A DNA stretch of 64,000 bases from Acidipropionibacterium timonense (GTDB lineage: Bacteria; Actinomycetota; Actinomycetes; Propionibacteriales; Propionibacteriaceae), in assembly GCF_900605005.1 (NCBI RefSeq), contig NZ_LR027558.1:1852948-1916947 (forward strand), in the 5' to 3' direction. The notes beneath the pieces were generated by a model, which saw nothing but the letters and a program-made list of their open reading frames with translations, ran no database searches and had not been told where the DNA came from. Below are positions 53,802 to 63,234 of this stretch, in pieces (within the stretch, counting starts at the first letter, position 1; each line of letters opens with the position of its first letter). The position numbers were made by a program, and so were the translations under genes.

Positions 53802-54655
53802 CCGGCGGACCCCTGCTCGGCCCGGTCGACGACGTTCGACAGCAACACGGCTCGGGTCATCGGTCCGACCCCACCGGGGTTGGGCGACACCCACGCCGCC
53901 TTCTCCCACACGTCGGCGGCGAAGTCGCCGAGGATCCTGCCTTCCGGTGACCGCGAGACGCCCACGTCGACGAGCACGGCCCCCTCCTTGATCATGCTGG
54001 CGTCGATGAGCCCCGGCCGCCCGGCGGCACCGATGACGATGTCGGCCCGGCGGGTGTGCGCGGCAAGATCTCGGGTGCCGGTGTGGCACAGGGTCACGGT
54101 GCAGTTCTCCGCCCGCCGCGTCAGCAGGAGCCCCAGCGGACGGCCCACCGTCGTCCCCCGCCCGACGATGCACACCTCGGCCCCCGGCAGCTCGACCCCG
54201 TGCCGGGTGAGCAGTTCGACGATCCCGCGCGGGGTGCACGGCAGCGGTCCGGGCTCGTTGAGGACCAGCCGTCCCAGGGAGCTCGGGGTGAGGCCGTCGG
54301 CGTCCTTGTCGGGGTCGATGAGCCCGAGCGCCCAGTTGGTGTCGATGTGCCGGGGCAGCGGCAGCTGGACGATGTACCCGGTGCACGCCGGGTTCTCGTT
54401 GAGTTCACGGATCCGTGCCTCGAGGTCCGCCGCGCTGATGTCGGCAGGCAGGTCGACCCTGATCGACTCGATCCCGACCTGGGCGCAGTCCCGGTGCTTG
54501 CCGCCGACGTACTGGTGGGACGCCGGATCATCCCCGACGAGCACGGTCCCCAGGCCCGGGACGACGCCGCGCTCACGTAGCGCCGTCACCCGCTGAGCCA
54601 GCTCCGCCTTGATCGCCGCCGCCGTGGCCTTGCCATCGAGCCTCTGGGCCGTCAT
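53798..54655 (-). CDS. folD: Bifunctional methylenetetrahydrofolate dehydrogenase/cyclohydrolase FolD
   Basis: 285 residues. [23 protein letters not shown] carries the catalytic Tyr-Lys, GYIVQLPLP and [10 protein letters not shown] follow, and [15 protein letters not shown] is the NADP loop; [15 protein letters not shown] closes the fold. It supplies 10-formyl-THF for PurH and PurN. GAGGAGG lies before the ATG. Confidence 0.95.
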   Translation of the reverse strand: MTAQRLDGKATAAAIKAELAQRVTALRERGVVPGLGTVLVGDDPASHQYVGGKHRDCAQVGIESIRVDLPADISAADLEARIRELNENPACTGYIVQLPLPRHIDTNWALGLIDPDKDADGLTPSSLGRLVLNEPGPLPCTPRGIVELLTRHGVELPGAEVCIVGRGTTVGRPLGLLLTRRAENCTVTLCHTGTRDLAAHTRRADIVIGAAGRPGLIDASMIKEGAVLVDVGVSRSPEGRILGDFAADVWEKAAWVSPNPGGVGPMTRAVLLSNVVDRAEQGSAG

Positions 54656-54764
54656 GAGTCCTCCTCGTCCCGTTCGCGGTCTCGTCCTCGCCCCATCCTT
54701 CCACGGGTCGGCCGGCGCCGCGGCCGCACGCGCCCGCTGTCCGCGCCAGTGGGTGGTTCGACCC

Positions 54765-55718
54765 TCAGGCCGTCGCCTCGACCGCGGCGAGGACCTCCTC
54801 CACCCCGTGGTCGTCGAGGACCGTCGGCAGACACAACAACCCGCTCGGCCATGGTGCGGCGAGGTGCTGAGGTCGGTCCCAGTGGATCGGCCCGACGTGC
54901 CCACGTCGGAAGAGTTCGTCGGCCGTCCGGTCGGCGTCGGGCAGACGCACGACGAGCGGGCAGCTCGCACCGGGGTTGACGACGTCCACCCCGCTCAACG
55001 CGTCCTCCAGCAGATCGCGTGTCCGGCGCACCCGTCCGACGAATCCGGCCAGGTCGAAGTCACGCCACGCCTCGATGGCCAGCGGATGGGGCCGGACGGG
55101 ACGCCACAGTTCGTCGGCCAGGTCCTCGACCGCCTCGAAGGTCGCCACACCGGGGCGCTCGAGGAACTCCCGCCGGGCCGTCGTGAGTGCGTCGTCGGTC
55201 GGGCGACGATCTCCCGGGACGGCGTCGATCCCGCGGACCCAGGCGATCTCCGGCAGCGGCAGCAGTTTGCGTGTGCTCACGACCTCGATCCCACCGCGCC
55301 ACGACCTGCTGCCCGACACCGCCGACGCATCGACGTCAGCCAGGAACGAGTGGGTCCGGTCGACGACGACCGGCATCCCCCGACCCTCGGCCCATTCGAG
55401 CACACGGCGCAACCCGGGACTCGGACATATCCCGTACGTCTCACAGACCATGACGACCGTCCGCTCCCCAGCTTCCTCACAGGCTGTGAGCGTCTGCTCC
55501 AGAGCCCCCGGATCCATGAGCAGATCACTGTCGAAACCCACCCTCCGCACACGGAAGCCCTCGAGCTCCCAGGGGGTGACCATCGTCTGACAAGCGTGGA
55601 CCGGGACGATGACACCGTCGCAACCGTTGTCACGCAGCCGGGCGGCGACCAGACCGAGAGCCTGCCGCCCGAGCGCCACGAGGGTCACGTCCACACAGGA
55701 TTCGAACAGCCCTTCCAT
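54765..55718 (-). CDS. PLP-dependent transferase-fold protein, DegT-like
   Basis: 317 residues. [47 protein letters not shown] (cofactor Asp and His) and [18 protein letters not shown], where the Lys is the likely Schiff-base residue, resemble DegT/DnrJ/EryC1 sugar aminotransferases. It is shorter than typical members (about 370) and the C-terminal domain is reduced. Substrate unknown. I chose the ATG at 55718 with GGAGG about 11 nt upstream. It diverges from the phosphoesterase; the PHO-like repeats lie between them. Confidence 0.65.
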   Translation of the reverse strand: MEGLFESCVDVTLVALGRQALGLVAARLRDNGCDGVIVPVHACQTMVTPWELEGFRVRRVGFDSDLLMDPGALEQTLTACEEAGERTVVMVCETYGICPSPGLRRVLEWAEGRGMPVVVDRTHSFLADVDASAVSGSRSWRGGIEVVSTRKLLPLPEIAWVRGIDAVPGDRRPTDDALTTARREFLERPGVATFEAVEDLADELWRPVRPHPLAIEAWRDFDLAGFVGRVRRTRDLLEDALSGVDVVNPGASCPLVVRLPDADRTADELFRRGHVGPIHWDRPQHLAAPWPSGLLCLPTVLDDHGVEEVLAAVEATA

Positions 55719-55754
55719 GGGTCCCACAGCCTCCTTTTCCGATCAACCTGCATG

Positions 55755-55798
55755 GTCACAACGTTTTCACCACGACTTCACCCAGCGTTCATTCTCGT
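55755..55798 (+). promoter_or_regulatory. PHO-box-like 11-nt direct repeats
   Basis: TTCA occurs at 55766, 55777 and 55788, each 11 nt apart (TTCACC, TTCACC, TTCATT), with GTCACA one further period upstream at 55755. This periodicity and the (G)TTCACC core match the PhoP box described in Streptomyces. It ends just before the -35 position for the -10 TAGAAC at 55825-55830. Confidence 0.7.
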
Positions 55799-55837
55799 AC
55801 CGCTGAAATTACGGAGCCCGAGCGTAGAACCAGTGCC

Positions 55838-58204
55838 ATGCACAAGACGCATCACCCCCTGACGCGGGCCGTCGGGGCAGCAGCCGCCGCAGGCCTCATG
55901 GCCTTCGGCCTCGCTGCGCCCGCGACCCACGCTGCGCCCGCCCCCGCATCCCCGGCCAAGTCCAACCACACGACCATCACCACCACCGGCCTCAAGCCCG
56001 GTGACATCAAGCACGTGTGGCTCATCATCCTCGAGAACAAGTCCTACGACGCGACGTTCTCCGGCCTCAACCAGAACTCGTACCTGTGGAAGACCCTGCC
56101 CAAGCAGGGCGCCCTGCTGACGAAGTACTACGGCACCGGCCACTACTCGCAGGACAACTACACCGCGATGGTGTCGGGCCAGTCCGCCTCCTACGACCTC
56201 CAGGAGGACTGCGACGTCGCGAACACCGACCTCGGCTCGGCGGCGTCGATCATCAAGACCCACTCCGGCACGAAGTTCGGTCGCACCGACGACTACGGTC
56301 AGGTCATGTCCCTGGCCGGCGCCAATGCCGAGGACGGCAAGAACGGCTGCACCTACCCCAAGGAGGTGCCGACTCTCTTCAATCAGTTCGATGCCGCCGG
56401 CGTCACCTGGAAGGGCTACGCCCAGGACCTCGGCAACCAGGCCGGTCGTGAGGACGGCCTCGGTGGTGCGCCGGGCACCCGCGACAACGACCCGACCCAC
56501 AACCCCAAGACGATGAAGCCGTCCGATGCCGACAAGGCCGCCGGCATCACCTCGTACACCGGGGCCCAGCCCAACGACCAGTACGTCGCCAAGCACTTCC
56601 CCTTCCCGTGGTTCCACTCGATCATCGGTGACGACAACACCGGCAAGGACGCCCTCACCACCCCGGCGCAGGGCGGCACCGACACCGACGCCGACCACAT
56701 CGCCAACCTCGACAGCTCGACCAAGGGTCTGCTCGCCGACTTGGCCAAGCCCGCCGACCAGGTGCCCGCCTTCAACTGGATCACGCCGAACAACTGCTCC
56801 GATGCGCACGACGCGACGTGCAAGGGCAACAACATGTCCGGACTGTTCAAGGACAACGGTGAGCCCGACTACTCGCTGCCGCTGACCACCCCGCCGAAGA
56901 ACCACACCGGCGGCCTCTACGCCTCCGACCTGTGGCTGCGGTACTACATCCCGCTCATCGAGAAGTCGGCGGCCTTCAAGGACGGCGGTCTCATCGACAT
57001 CACCTTCGACGAGGCCAACCCGCCCTTCACCAACATGAGCTTCAACAACGCCACCGACGCCACCGACGTCGCCCAGAAGGCCGCGAAGAACGAGCTCTAC
57101 CACTACGCCTCCCCGTCGGTCACCGAGCTCGCCGAGGGCTACAAGCAGTACGCCCCGGGCCAGTTCCCCCAGCCCTCGAAGATGGCGAAGAACTACATCT
57201 ACGCCGACGCCGCCGGTCAGAACATCAACGGCAAGAACGTCGACTGGGAGCCGACCGGCCCCAACTCGACCCTCGAGACCGACAAGTACGGCAACCAGCT
57301 CTACCCGGGCCCCGGCGACAACGGCTACATCACCCGTCCGCCGTCCTGCGAGCAGGACACCGACCTCGTCAACGCCGACGCCAGCAACTGCGTCAAGGGC
57401 GCCAAGAACACCGGTGCCGACTACGGGTACGGCAAGGCGAAGACCCTCAAGGCCTCGGCCGATGCCGGTTCGAACGTCGTCAAGGCCGCCGTCACCACCG
57501 CCGACCTCGGCCGCAAGGTCACGGGCGCCGGGATCCCTGACGGAGCCTACGTCGGCACCGTCGTCAACGCCGGCCCGAACATGGTCGCCGCCGCCTCCGA
57601 CCCGGTGACGAACGCCTCGTTCACCCTCGTCGACGCCAAGAACCAGCCGCTCAAGGCGACCGCCGCCGTGACCAGCGTCACCCTCTCGGCGACCGGCGTC
57701 CCCGGGCACCTGGCCGACGGGCAGTCCCCGCTGGCCACCTTCGACGCCCAGGACGCCACCCCCGGCGGCGGCATCACCGGCTCGGTTCTCATCTCCCCGT
57801 ACATCAAGCCGGGGACGGTCTCGTCGACGAACTACAACCACTACTCGTGGCTGCGCACCATGGAGGACATCTTCCAGGTGACCAACGGCAAGAACACCAC
57901 CGCCCTGCCGGCCGGCACGGTCTCCGGTGGACTGGACGGACTGGGTCACCTCGGCTACGCCGCCCAGGCCGGGCTCATGCCGTTCGGCACGGACATCTTC
58001 AACAATGTCCCCGCCGGTGACGACACCCACCCGACCCATCCGACTCACCCCACCCACCCGACTCACCCCACCCATCCGGCCAAGCCGGGCAAGCCGGGGC
58101 TGCCGAGCACGGGCGCCGAGGGTGATCCGTCGATGACGATCCCTGCCCTGAGCGTCGTCGTCCTCGCCGGAGCCGGACTGCTGGCCCGACGCCGCCTCCA
58201 CTGA
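55838..58204 (+). CDS. Cell-wall anchored phosphoesterase (acid phosphatase/phospholipase C-like)
   Basis: 788 residues. Signal peptide (about 1-32), then a phosphoesterase-family domain: VWLIILENKSYDATF holds the nucleophile region, GTGHYSQDNYTAMVSGQ and FNWITPNNCSDAHD follow, and LIDITFDEANPP binds metal. Near the C-terminus five HPT triplets and a KPGKP spacer lead to LPSTG, a hydrophobic segment and RRRLH, a sortase sorting signal. It would sit on the cell wall and release phosphate from organic esters. The ATG is 7 nt after TAGAAC without Shine-Dalgarno. The PHO-like box suggests phosphate-starvation control. Confidence 0.88.
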   Translation: MHKTHHPLTRAVGAAAAAGLMAFGLAAPATHAAPAPASPAKSNHTTITTTGLKPGDIKHVWLIILENKSYDATFSGLNQNSYLWKTLPKQGALLTKYYGTGHYSQDNYTAMVSGQSASYDLQEDCDVANTDLGSAASIIKTHSGTKFGRTDDYGQVMSLAGANAEDGKNGCTYPKEVPTLFNQFDAAGVTWKGYAQDLGNQAGREDGLGGAPGTRDNDPTHNPKTMKPSDADKAAGITSYTGAQPNDQYVAKHFPFPWFHSIIGDDNTGKDALTTPAQGGTDTDADHIANLDSSTKGLLADLAKPADQVPAFNWITPNNCSDAHDATCKGNNMSGLFKDNGEPDYSLPLTTPPKNHTGGLYASDLWLRYYIPLIEKSAAFKDGGLIDITFDEANPPFTNMSFNNATDATDVAQKAAKNELYHYASPSVTELAEGYKQYAPGQFPQPSKMAKNYIYADAAGQNINGKNVDWEPTGPNSTLETDKYGNQLYPGPGDNGYITRPPSCEQDTDLVNADASNCVKGAKNTGADYGYGKAKTLKASADAGSNVVKAAVTTADLGRKVTGAGIPDGAYVGTVVNAGPNMVAAASDPVTNASFTLVDAKNQPLKATAAVTSVTLSATGVPGHLADGQSPLATFDAQDATPGGGITGSVLISPYIKPGTVSSTNYNHYSWLRTMEDIFQVTNGKNTTALPAGTVSGGLDGLGHLGYAAQAGLMPFGTDIFNNVPAGDDTHPTHPTHPTHPTHPTHPAKPGKPGLPSTGAEGDPSMTIPALSVVVLAGAGLLARRRLH

Positions 58205-58228
58205 CCGTTGGCACCCGGTCCCCATCGC

Positions 58229-58259
58229 GTCCCCGGAGCCCCGAGCGGGCTCCGGGGAC
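58229..58259 (+). terminator. Hairpin between phosphoesterase and lipoprotein genes
   Basis: GTCCCCGGAGCCC pairs with GGGCTCCGGGGAC around a 5-nt loop, 25 nt after the phosphoesterase stop. It has no T-tract. It lies just upstream of the next gene's Shine-Dalgarno, so it may only attenuate read-through. Confidence 0.7.
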
Positions 58260-58279
58260 GACCCCTGCAAGGAGCTCCC

Positions 58280-58879
58280 GTGAAACGCACCCGCATCCTG
58301 TCCACCCTCGCTCTGCCGGCGGCCGCCGTCATCGCACTGTCCGCCTGCTCGGGCTCGGGGTCCTCCACCATGGCGTCCCCGTCCTCGGCGACGTCGTCGA
58401 CGCTGGCACCGGCGCAGCAGCTCGACTCCCAGTCGCTGCCGAGTTTCCTGCCCCGCACGACACCCGGCGGGCTGGCGACCGGTACCGCGAAGCAACCGGC
58501 GATCTCGTACCAAGGGGTGCCGGTCAAGGTGGTCCTCGACCAGGGCGCCGCGGTCAAGGTCAACGTCCTGGGCCCGGTGACGCCACCGGGCACGAAGGCG
58601 GGCGCCGAGGCTGCCGACTGCTCGTGGACGATCGAGTTCTCCGGGGCGACGAAGTCGATCCCCCTGTCGGCGGCCCAGCTCAACATCCAGGACGGGACCG
58701 GTGCGTTCCACAAGCTCACGGCGGTGAGTGGGACGACGATCCCCACGTCGATTCCCGCCGGCAGGACGGTGCGGTTGTCCGTGCACTCGGTCGTGCCCTC
58801 GGGTGAGGGCATGGTGCGCTGGGCGCCCGACGGCACCCACGTCGTCGCCATGTGGGACTACATCGCCGAACTCGACTGA
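58280..58879 (+). CDS. Hypothetical lipoprotein
   Basis: 199 residues. Signal peptide with lipobox LSAC (Cys about 23), Ser/Thr-rich linker, then a beta-rich domain (VPVKVVLDQGAAVKVNVLGPVTPP, CSWTIEFSGATKSIPLS, IPAGRTVRLSVHSVVPSGEGMVRW) that resembles small extracytoplasmic Ig-like or DUF4352-like folds; no family assigned. GTG at 58280 follows AAGGAG. It may be co-transcribed with the phosphoesterase across the hairpin. Confidence 0.7.
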   Translation: MKRTRILSTLALPAAAVIALSACSGSGSSTMASPSSATSSTLAPAQQLDSQSLPSFLPRTTPGGLATGTAKQPAISYQGVPVKVVLDQGAAVKVNVLGPVTPPGTKAGAEAADCSWTIEFSGATKSIPLSAAQLNIQDGTGAFHKLTAVSGTTIPTSIPAGRTVRLSVHSVVPSGEGMVRWAPDGTHVVAMWDYIAELD

Positions 58880-58903
58880 GGTCGGTCCGGCCTCGACCAT
58901 GAG

Positions 58904-58932
58904 GGAGGCGGGGTGGCGGCCACCCCGCCTCC
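58904..58932 (+). terminator. Terminator after lipoprotein gene
   Basis: GGAGGCGGGGTGG pairs perfectly with CCACCCCGCCTCC around a 3-nt loop, followed by TTGG. Confidence 0.8.
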
Positions 58933-58995
58933 TTGGCATCACCGCCTGCCTCGCATCCTCGCCTCCTGCGCCACCCAGCCCCGTCGCATCCCCGG

Positions 58996-59073
58996 CGTCC
59001 GCAATGTGGCGCACCCTGCGTCAGATCGGCCCCGGAGCGCGCCCGTCGACCATGTCTTGCCACATTGCAGCCG
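58996..59073. repeat. 44-bp-loop inverted repeat, copy 9
   Basis: Left CAATGTGGCGC at 59002-59012, 44-bp loop, right TTGCCACATTG at 59057-59067. Confidence 0.88.
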
Positions 59074-59088
59074 CCGGGGGCAGCGGAC

Positions 59089-59132
59089 GGAGGACGGCGG
59101 GCGGAGGACGGCGGACGGGAGGACGGCGGGCG
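59089..59132. repeat. 14-15-bp tandem repeats
   Basis: GGAGGACGGCGG followed by 2-3 bases occurs at 59089, 59103 and 59118. The array follows inverted-repeat copy 9 by 15 bp, as a tandem array also follows copy 1. Confidence 0.8.
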
Positions 59133-59230
59133 TCCGGCAGTCACGGCCTACAGTCACGGTCGTGGTGCGGCCTCCCCGGCCGGGACCGCCGAGGCCGCAC
59201 CGTGGCCCCGATCAGCCCCGAACCTCGGCC

Positions 59231-60778
59231 TCAGTGGAAGAAGTGGCGGGTCCCGGTGAAGTACAGGGCGACGCCTGCCTTCCGGCACACCTCGATCGTC
59301 TCCTCGTCGCGGATCGACCCTCCCGGCTCGACGATCGCCCGCACCCCGGCGTCGACGAGGACCTGCGGCCCGTCCCCGAAGGGGAAGAAGGCGTCGGAGG
59401 CCGCCACCGACCCGGCGGCCCGGTCCCCGGCACGCTCCACCGCCAGCCGGCACGAGTCGACCCGGTTCACCTGACCCATGCCGACGCCGACCGAGGCGCC
59501 GTCGTGGGCCAGCAGGATGGCATTCGACTTCACCGACCGGCACGCCTTCCAGGCGAAGGCGAGGTCGGCGAGCGTCGTCTCGTCGACGGCCTCCCCCGCA
59601 GCCAAGGTCCAGGCGGACGGATCGTCCCCCTTGCCCTGGAAGACGTCGGCCTCCATCCACAGCAGGCCGCCGTCGATCTGCCGCAGTTCGACGCCGCCCG
59701 CACCGGGGGCGGGACATTCGAGCAGGCGGATGTTCTTCTTGCCGGAGAGCACCTCGATCGCGCCCTCCTCGTACCCGGGAGCGACGACGACCTCGGTGAA
59801 GATGTCCTTGACCTGCTGCGCCATGGCCACGCTCACCGGCCGATTCGTCGCGATGACGCCGCCGAAGGCCGAGAGGGAGTCGCAGGCGTGGGCCTTGCGG
59901 TGGGCCTCGGCGATGTCGGCGCCGACCGCGATGCCACACGGATTCGAGTGCTTGATGATCGCCACACAGGGCTCGTCGAAGTCGTGGGCCGCCCGCCGCG
60001 CGGAGTTCGTGTCGACGTAGTTGTTGTAGCTCATGGCCTTGCCGTGCAGCTGCCTGGCCCCGGCGAGTCCGGGCTCCCCGTCGCCCAGGTACACCGCTGC
60101 CGCCTGGTGGGAGTTCTCGCCGTAGCGGAGCTTCTCCTTGAGCTGCCCGGTGGTCCCGACGAAGGAGGGGACTCCGTCGACGGCGACCCCCTCCTGGGCT
60201 CCGAACCACGAGGCCACCGCGACGTCGTAGGCGGCCGTGTGGGCGAAGGCCCGTGCCGCAAGCACCCGGCGTTCGGCCTCGGTGTACCCGCCGTCGGCCA
60301 GGGCCTGCACCAGCCCGGGGTACTGGTCCGGGGAGGTGATGATCGCGACACTGGCATGGTTCTTGGCGGCGGCGCGGACCATCGAGGGCCCGCCGATGTC
60401 GATCTTCTCGATGCAGTCGTCGAACCCGGCTCCGGAGGCGACCGTCTCGGCGAAGGGGTAGAGATTGCACACGACGAGGTCGAAGGGCTCGACGCCGAGT
60501 TCGGCGAGCTGGTCGCGGTGCGAAGCGAGCCGGCGGTCGGCGAGGATGCCGGCGTGCACCCGGGGATGGAGGGTCTTGACGCGCCCGTCAAGGCACTCCG
60601 GGAACCCGGTGAGGATGCTCACCTCGGTCACCGTCAGCCCGGTTGCGGCGAGGACCTTGGCGGTCGAGCCGGTGGAGACGACGTCCACCCCGGCTCGGGC
60701 GAGCGCGGCGGCCAGGTCTTCCAGCCCGGTCTTGTCGAAGACGGACACGAGGGCCCGACGGATGGGTTGACGATCCAC
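59231..60778 (-). CDS. purH: Bifunctional AICAR formyltransferase/IMP cyclohydrolase PurH
   Basis: 515 residues. The N-terminal MGS-like IMP cyclohydrolase domain has [17 protein letters not shown] and [16 protein letters not shown]; the C-terminal AICAR transformylase has [21 protein letters not shown], and the late ending [14 protein letters not shown]. It performs the last two steps to IMP. GTG at 60778 has GAAAGG upstream. purN precedes it by 63 nt. Confidence 0.96.
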   Translation of the reverse strand: MDRQPIRRALVSVFDKTGLEDLAAALARAGVDVVSTGSTAKVLAATGLTVTEVSILTGFPECLDGRVKTLHPRVHAGILADRRLASHRDQLAELGVEPFDLVVCNLYPFAETVASGAGFDDCIEKIDIGGPSMVRAAAKNHASVAIITSPDQYPGLVQALADGGYTEAERRVLAARAFAHTAAYDVAVASWFGAQEGVAVDGVPSFVGTTGQLKEKLRYGENSHQAAAVYLGDGEPGLAGARQLHGKAMSYNNYVDTNSARRAAHDFDEPCVAIIKHSNPCGIAVGADIAEAHRKAHACDSLSAFGGVIATNRPVSVAMAQQVKDIFTEVVVAPGYEEGAIEVLSGKKNIRLLECPAPGAGGVELRQIDGGLLWMEADVFQGKGDDPSAWTLAAGEAVDETTLADLAFAWKACRSVKSNAILLAHDGASVGVGMGQVNRVDSCRLAVERAGDRAAGSVAASDAFFPFGDGPQVLVDAGVRAIVEPGGSIRDEETIEVCRKAGVALYFTGTRHFFH

Positions 60779-60841
60779 GATGTACCTTTCGCTCGGTCGA
60801 CGCCGCCGACCCGGCGGGCCGGCCGCAGGAATGAGGGCGGA

Positions 60842-61405
60842 TCAGGACTGCGACAGGTCACGCACCACCTGGACGAGCAGTTCGCGCTCGGCGACCTTGA
60901 TCCGTTCGTGCAGGGTCTCGACGGTGTCGTCATCAAGGACCCGGACGGCCCGCTGGTCGATGATCCGGCCGGTGTCGACGCCGGCGTCGACCATGAAGAT
61001 CGTCGTCCCGGTGACCTTCACACCGTGGGCCAGGGCGTCCCGTGGCCCGTGGACGCCAGGGAAGGAGGGCAGCAGGGCCGGGTGCGAGTTGATGGTCCGG
61101 CCGCCGAAGCGCGCCAGGAAGGCCGGTCCGAGGATCTTCATGAACCCGGCACAGACGACGAGATCGGGCTCGAAGGAGGCGACGTCGTCGGCCAGGCGCT
61201 CGTCCCAGGCAGCGCGGTCGTCACCCTTGACGAGGGGTTCGACGAAGGTGGGGACGCCGGCCCGCCGCGCCCGATCGAGGCCGAGGGCGTCGGGCACCTC
61301 GGACCCGACCGCGACGATGTCGACGTCGGTGCCGGTGAAGGAGTCGAGCAGCGACTGCAGGAGGGTCCCGGCACCCGACACGAGGACGACGACACGATAG
61401 GTCAC
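60842..61405 (-). CDS. purN: Phosphoribosylglycinamide formyltransferase PurN
   Basis: 187 residues. SGAGTLLQSLLD is the N-terminal loop, VCAGFMKILG and INSHPALLPSFPG carry the catalytic Asn-His, and VTGTTIFMVDAGVDTGRII the Asp loop. It formylates GAR with 10-formyl-THF. The GTG start at 61405 has TAGAGT (61412-61417) ending 6 nt upstream and no Shine-Dalgarno. Confidence 0.94.
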   Translation of the reverse strand: MTYRVVVLVSGAGTLLQSLLDSFTGTDVDIVAVGSEVPDALGLDRARRAGVPTFVEPLVKGDDRAAWDERLADDVASFEPDLVVCAGFMKILGPAFLARFGGRTINSHPALLPSFPGVHGPRDALAHGVKVTGTTIFMVDAGVDTGRIIDQRAVRVLDDDTVETLHERIKVAERELLVQVVRDLSQS

Positions 61406-61468
61406 GGCGTCACTCTATCCGGCGTGAGCCGCGTCGGCCCTCGAGTCCATGAGCCGCACCGGACGCCC

Positions 61469-61984
61469 TCAGCATCCGACCTCTCTGAGCGCCTGCCAGG
61501 TGGCCACCGCCGCCAGGGCGGCCTCGTACCCCTTGTCCTCGGTCGATCCGGGGAACCCGGCGCGGGCGAGGGCCTGGTCCTCGTCGTCGCAGGTGAGGAC
61601 CCCGAACCCGATGGGGATCCCGGTCGTCACCGCGACCCGGGTGAGGCCCTGGGTGGCGGCGTCGCAGACGTAGTCGAAGTGTGGGGTCCCGCCACGGATG
61701 ACCACCCCCAGGGCGACGAGCACGTCGACCATCATCGAGGTGGCGAGCCGGGAACAGGCGACCGGGAGCTCGAAGGTGCCGGGCACCCGGACGACCCGGG
61801 GGGCCTCGACGCCGACCTCGGCCAGCCCGCGCAGCGCGCCGTCGAGAAGACCGTCCATGACGACCGAGTGCCACTGGGAGGCGACGACGGCCGCCTTGAG
61901 GGGTCTGCCACCGATCCCGACGACGTGTCCCAGCCCGGACAGGTCGGGGGCGGAGGTTCCGGTGTGGTGAGTGGTCCGGCTCAT
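61469..61984 (-). CDS. ribH: 6,7-dimethyl-8-ribityllumazine synthase
   Basis: 171 residues. [52 protein letters not shown] (with the catalytic His-Phe) and [17 protein letters not shown] are standard. It makes lumazine from the RibBA product. The ATG overlaps the ribBA stop (ATGA). It is last in the riboflavin operon. Confidence 0.96.
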   Translation of the reverse strand: MSRTTHHTGTSAPDLSGLGHVVGIGGRPLKAAVVASQWHSVVMDGLLDGALRGLAEVGVEAPRVVRVPGTFELPVACSRLATSMMVDVLVALGVVIRGGTPHFDYVCDAATQGLTRVAVTTGIPIGFGVLTCDDEDQALARAGFPGSTEDKGYEAALAAVATWQALREVGC

Positions 61985-63234
61985 GCGATGGTCTCCTCGA
62001 TCTCGTCGGGAAGGGTGAGCCGGTGGCCCATCCGGTCACGCTTGGTGCGCAGGTAGTCGATGTCCTCGGGACGGACCCGTACCTGCAACGGGACCGGTTG
62101 GACGCTCACTCCCCCGGCTCGCAGGGCGTCCACCTTGTCCGGGTTGTTGGTGAGCAGGCGGACACGGTCGATCCCCTGGTCGGCGAGGATGGCGACGGCG
62201 GCGCCGTACTCGCGGGCGTCGACCGGCAGCCCCAGGCTGGTCTGGGCGTCGACGGTGTCGAGCCCGCCGTCCTGGGCGTGGTAGGCGGCGATCTTGTCGA
62301 GCAGCCCGACGCCACGACCCTCCTGACCACGCAGGAGGATGACCGCGCCGCCGCGGTGGGAGACGAGTTCCATCGCCGCGGCGAGTTGCTCGCCGCAGTC
62401 GCAGCGCAGGGAGCCGAGGGCGTCCCCGGTGAGGCACTCCGAGTGGACGCGCACCCACGGCGCGCCGTCATCGGGCAGCGGGCCCCGCTCGGGGACGAGG
62501 AGGACGTGCTCGGCGCCGGTGAGGTGATCGAGGTACCCGGTCATGGCGAATCGGCCGTGTCGGGTGGGCAGCGACGCCGTCGCGGTGGCGCTCACCCGGC
62601 TGCGTGAGATGGCGGGCTCGAGGACGACCTCGTGGCGACGCCGCCACCGTGCCAGGTCGGCGATGGTGATGACGTCGAGGGCCTCGGCCTCACCGAGGGC
62701 GAGGACGTCAGGGCTACGGGCGCAGGTGCCGTCGTCGTGGACGATCTCGCCGATGAGTCCGACCGGTTGCAGGCCGGCCAGGCGGGTGAGGTCGACCGCG
62801 GCCTCGGTGTGTCCGGGCCGCTCGAGGACACCGCCGTCGCGGGCTCGCAGGGGCAGCACGTGTCCGGGGCGGACGAGGCCGGCCGGCGTCGTGGCGGGGT
62901 CGGCCAGGGCGCGAGCGGTGGCGGCCCGTTCGACCGCGCTGATGCCGGTGGTCGAGGCGGCGGCGTCGACCGAGACGGTGTAGCGGGTGCGCAGCGGGTC
63001 GGTGCTGGCCGGCCACATGAGCGGCAGGTCGAGGGCATCGGCCCGGGCCTCGGTCATCGGCGCACACAGGTAGCCGGAGGTGTGCCGCACCATCCAGCCG
63101 ACCCAGCGGGGGCTGGCCAGTTCAGCGGCGAGGATGGCGTCGCCCTCGTTCTCGCGGTCCTCGTCGTCGAGGACGAGGACCGGGCGGCCGGCCCGCAGTT
63201 GGGCCAGGGCGTGTTCGATGGTGGCGAAGGTCAT
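61981..63234 (-). CDS. ribBA: DHBP synthase/GTP cyclohydrolase II RibBA
   Basis: 417 residues. The N-terminal RibB half has [16 protein letters not shown] and [15 protein letters not shown] and [11 protein letters not shown]; the C-terminal RibA half has [21 protein letters not shown] (zinc Cys) and [18 protein letters not shown]. It provides both precursors for riboflavin. It overlaps ribE as ATGA and ribH as ATGA. Confidence 0.96.
   Translation of the reverse strand: MTFATIEHALAQLRAGRPVLVLDDEDRENEGDAILAAELASPRWVGWMVRHTSGYLCAPMTEARADALDLPLMWPASTDPLRTRYTVSVDAAASTTGISAVERAATARALADPATTPAGLVRPGHVLPLRARDGGVLERPGHTEAAVDLTRLAGLQPVGLIGEIVHDDGTCARSPDVLALGEAEALDVITIADLARWRRRHEVVLEPAISRSRVSATATASLPTRHGRFAMTGYLDHLTGAEHVLLVPERGPLPDDGAPWVRVHSECLTGDALGSLRCDCGEQLAAAMELVSHRGGAVILLRGQEGRGVGLLDKIAAYHAQDGGLDTVDAQTSLGLPVDAREYGAAVAILADQGIDRVRLLTNNPDKVDALRAGGVSVQPVPLQVRVRPEDIDYLRTKRDRMGHRLTLPDEIEETIA

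Larger units (their letters stand above)
58880..59230. other. Convergent gap before purH
   Basis: 351 bases without a credible gene. It contains a terminator hairpin, inverted-repeat copy 9, and a short 14-15-bp tandem array. Confidence 0.7.

Noticed and set aside
55778..59014. Very long open frame (about 1078 codons) on the minus strand
   Set aside because: It runs antisense through the phosphoesterase and lipoprotein genes, whose motifs, signal peptides and starts are clear. Long antisense frames are expected in DNA this GC-rich. The similar plus-strand frame at 41195-44386 is rejected for the same reason.
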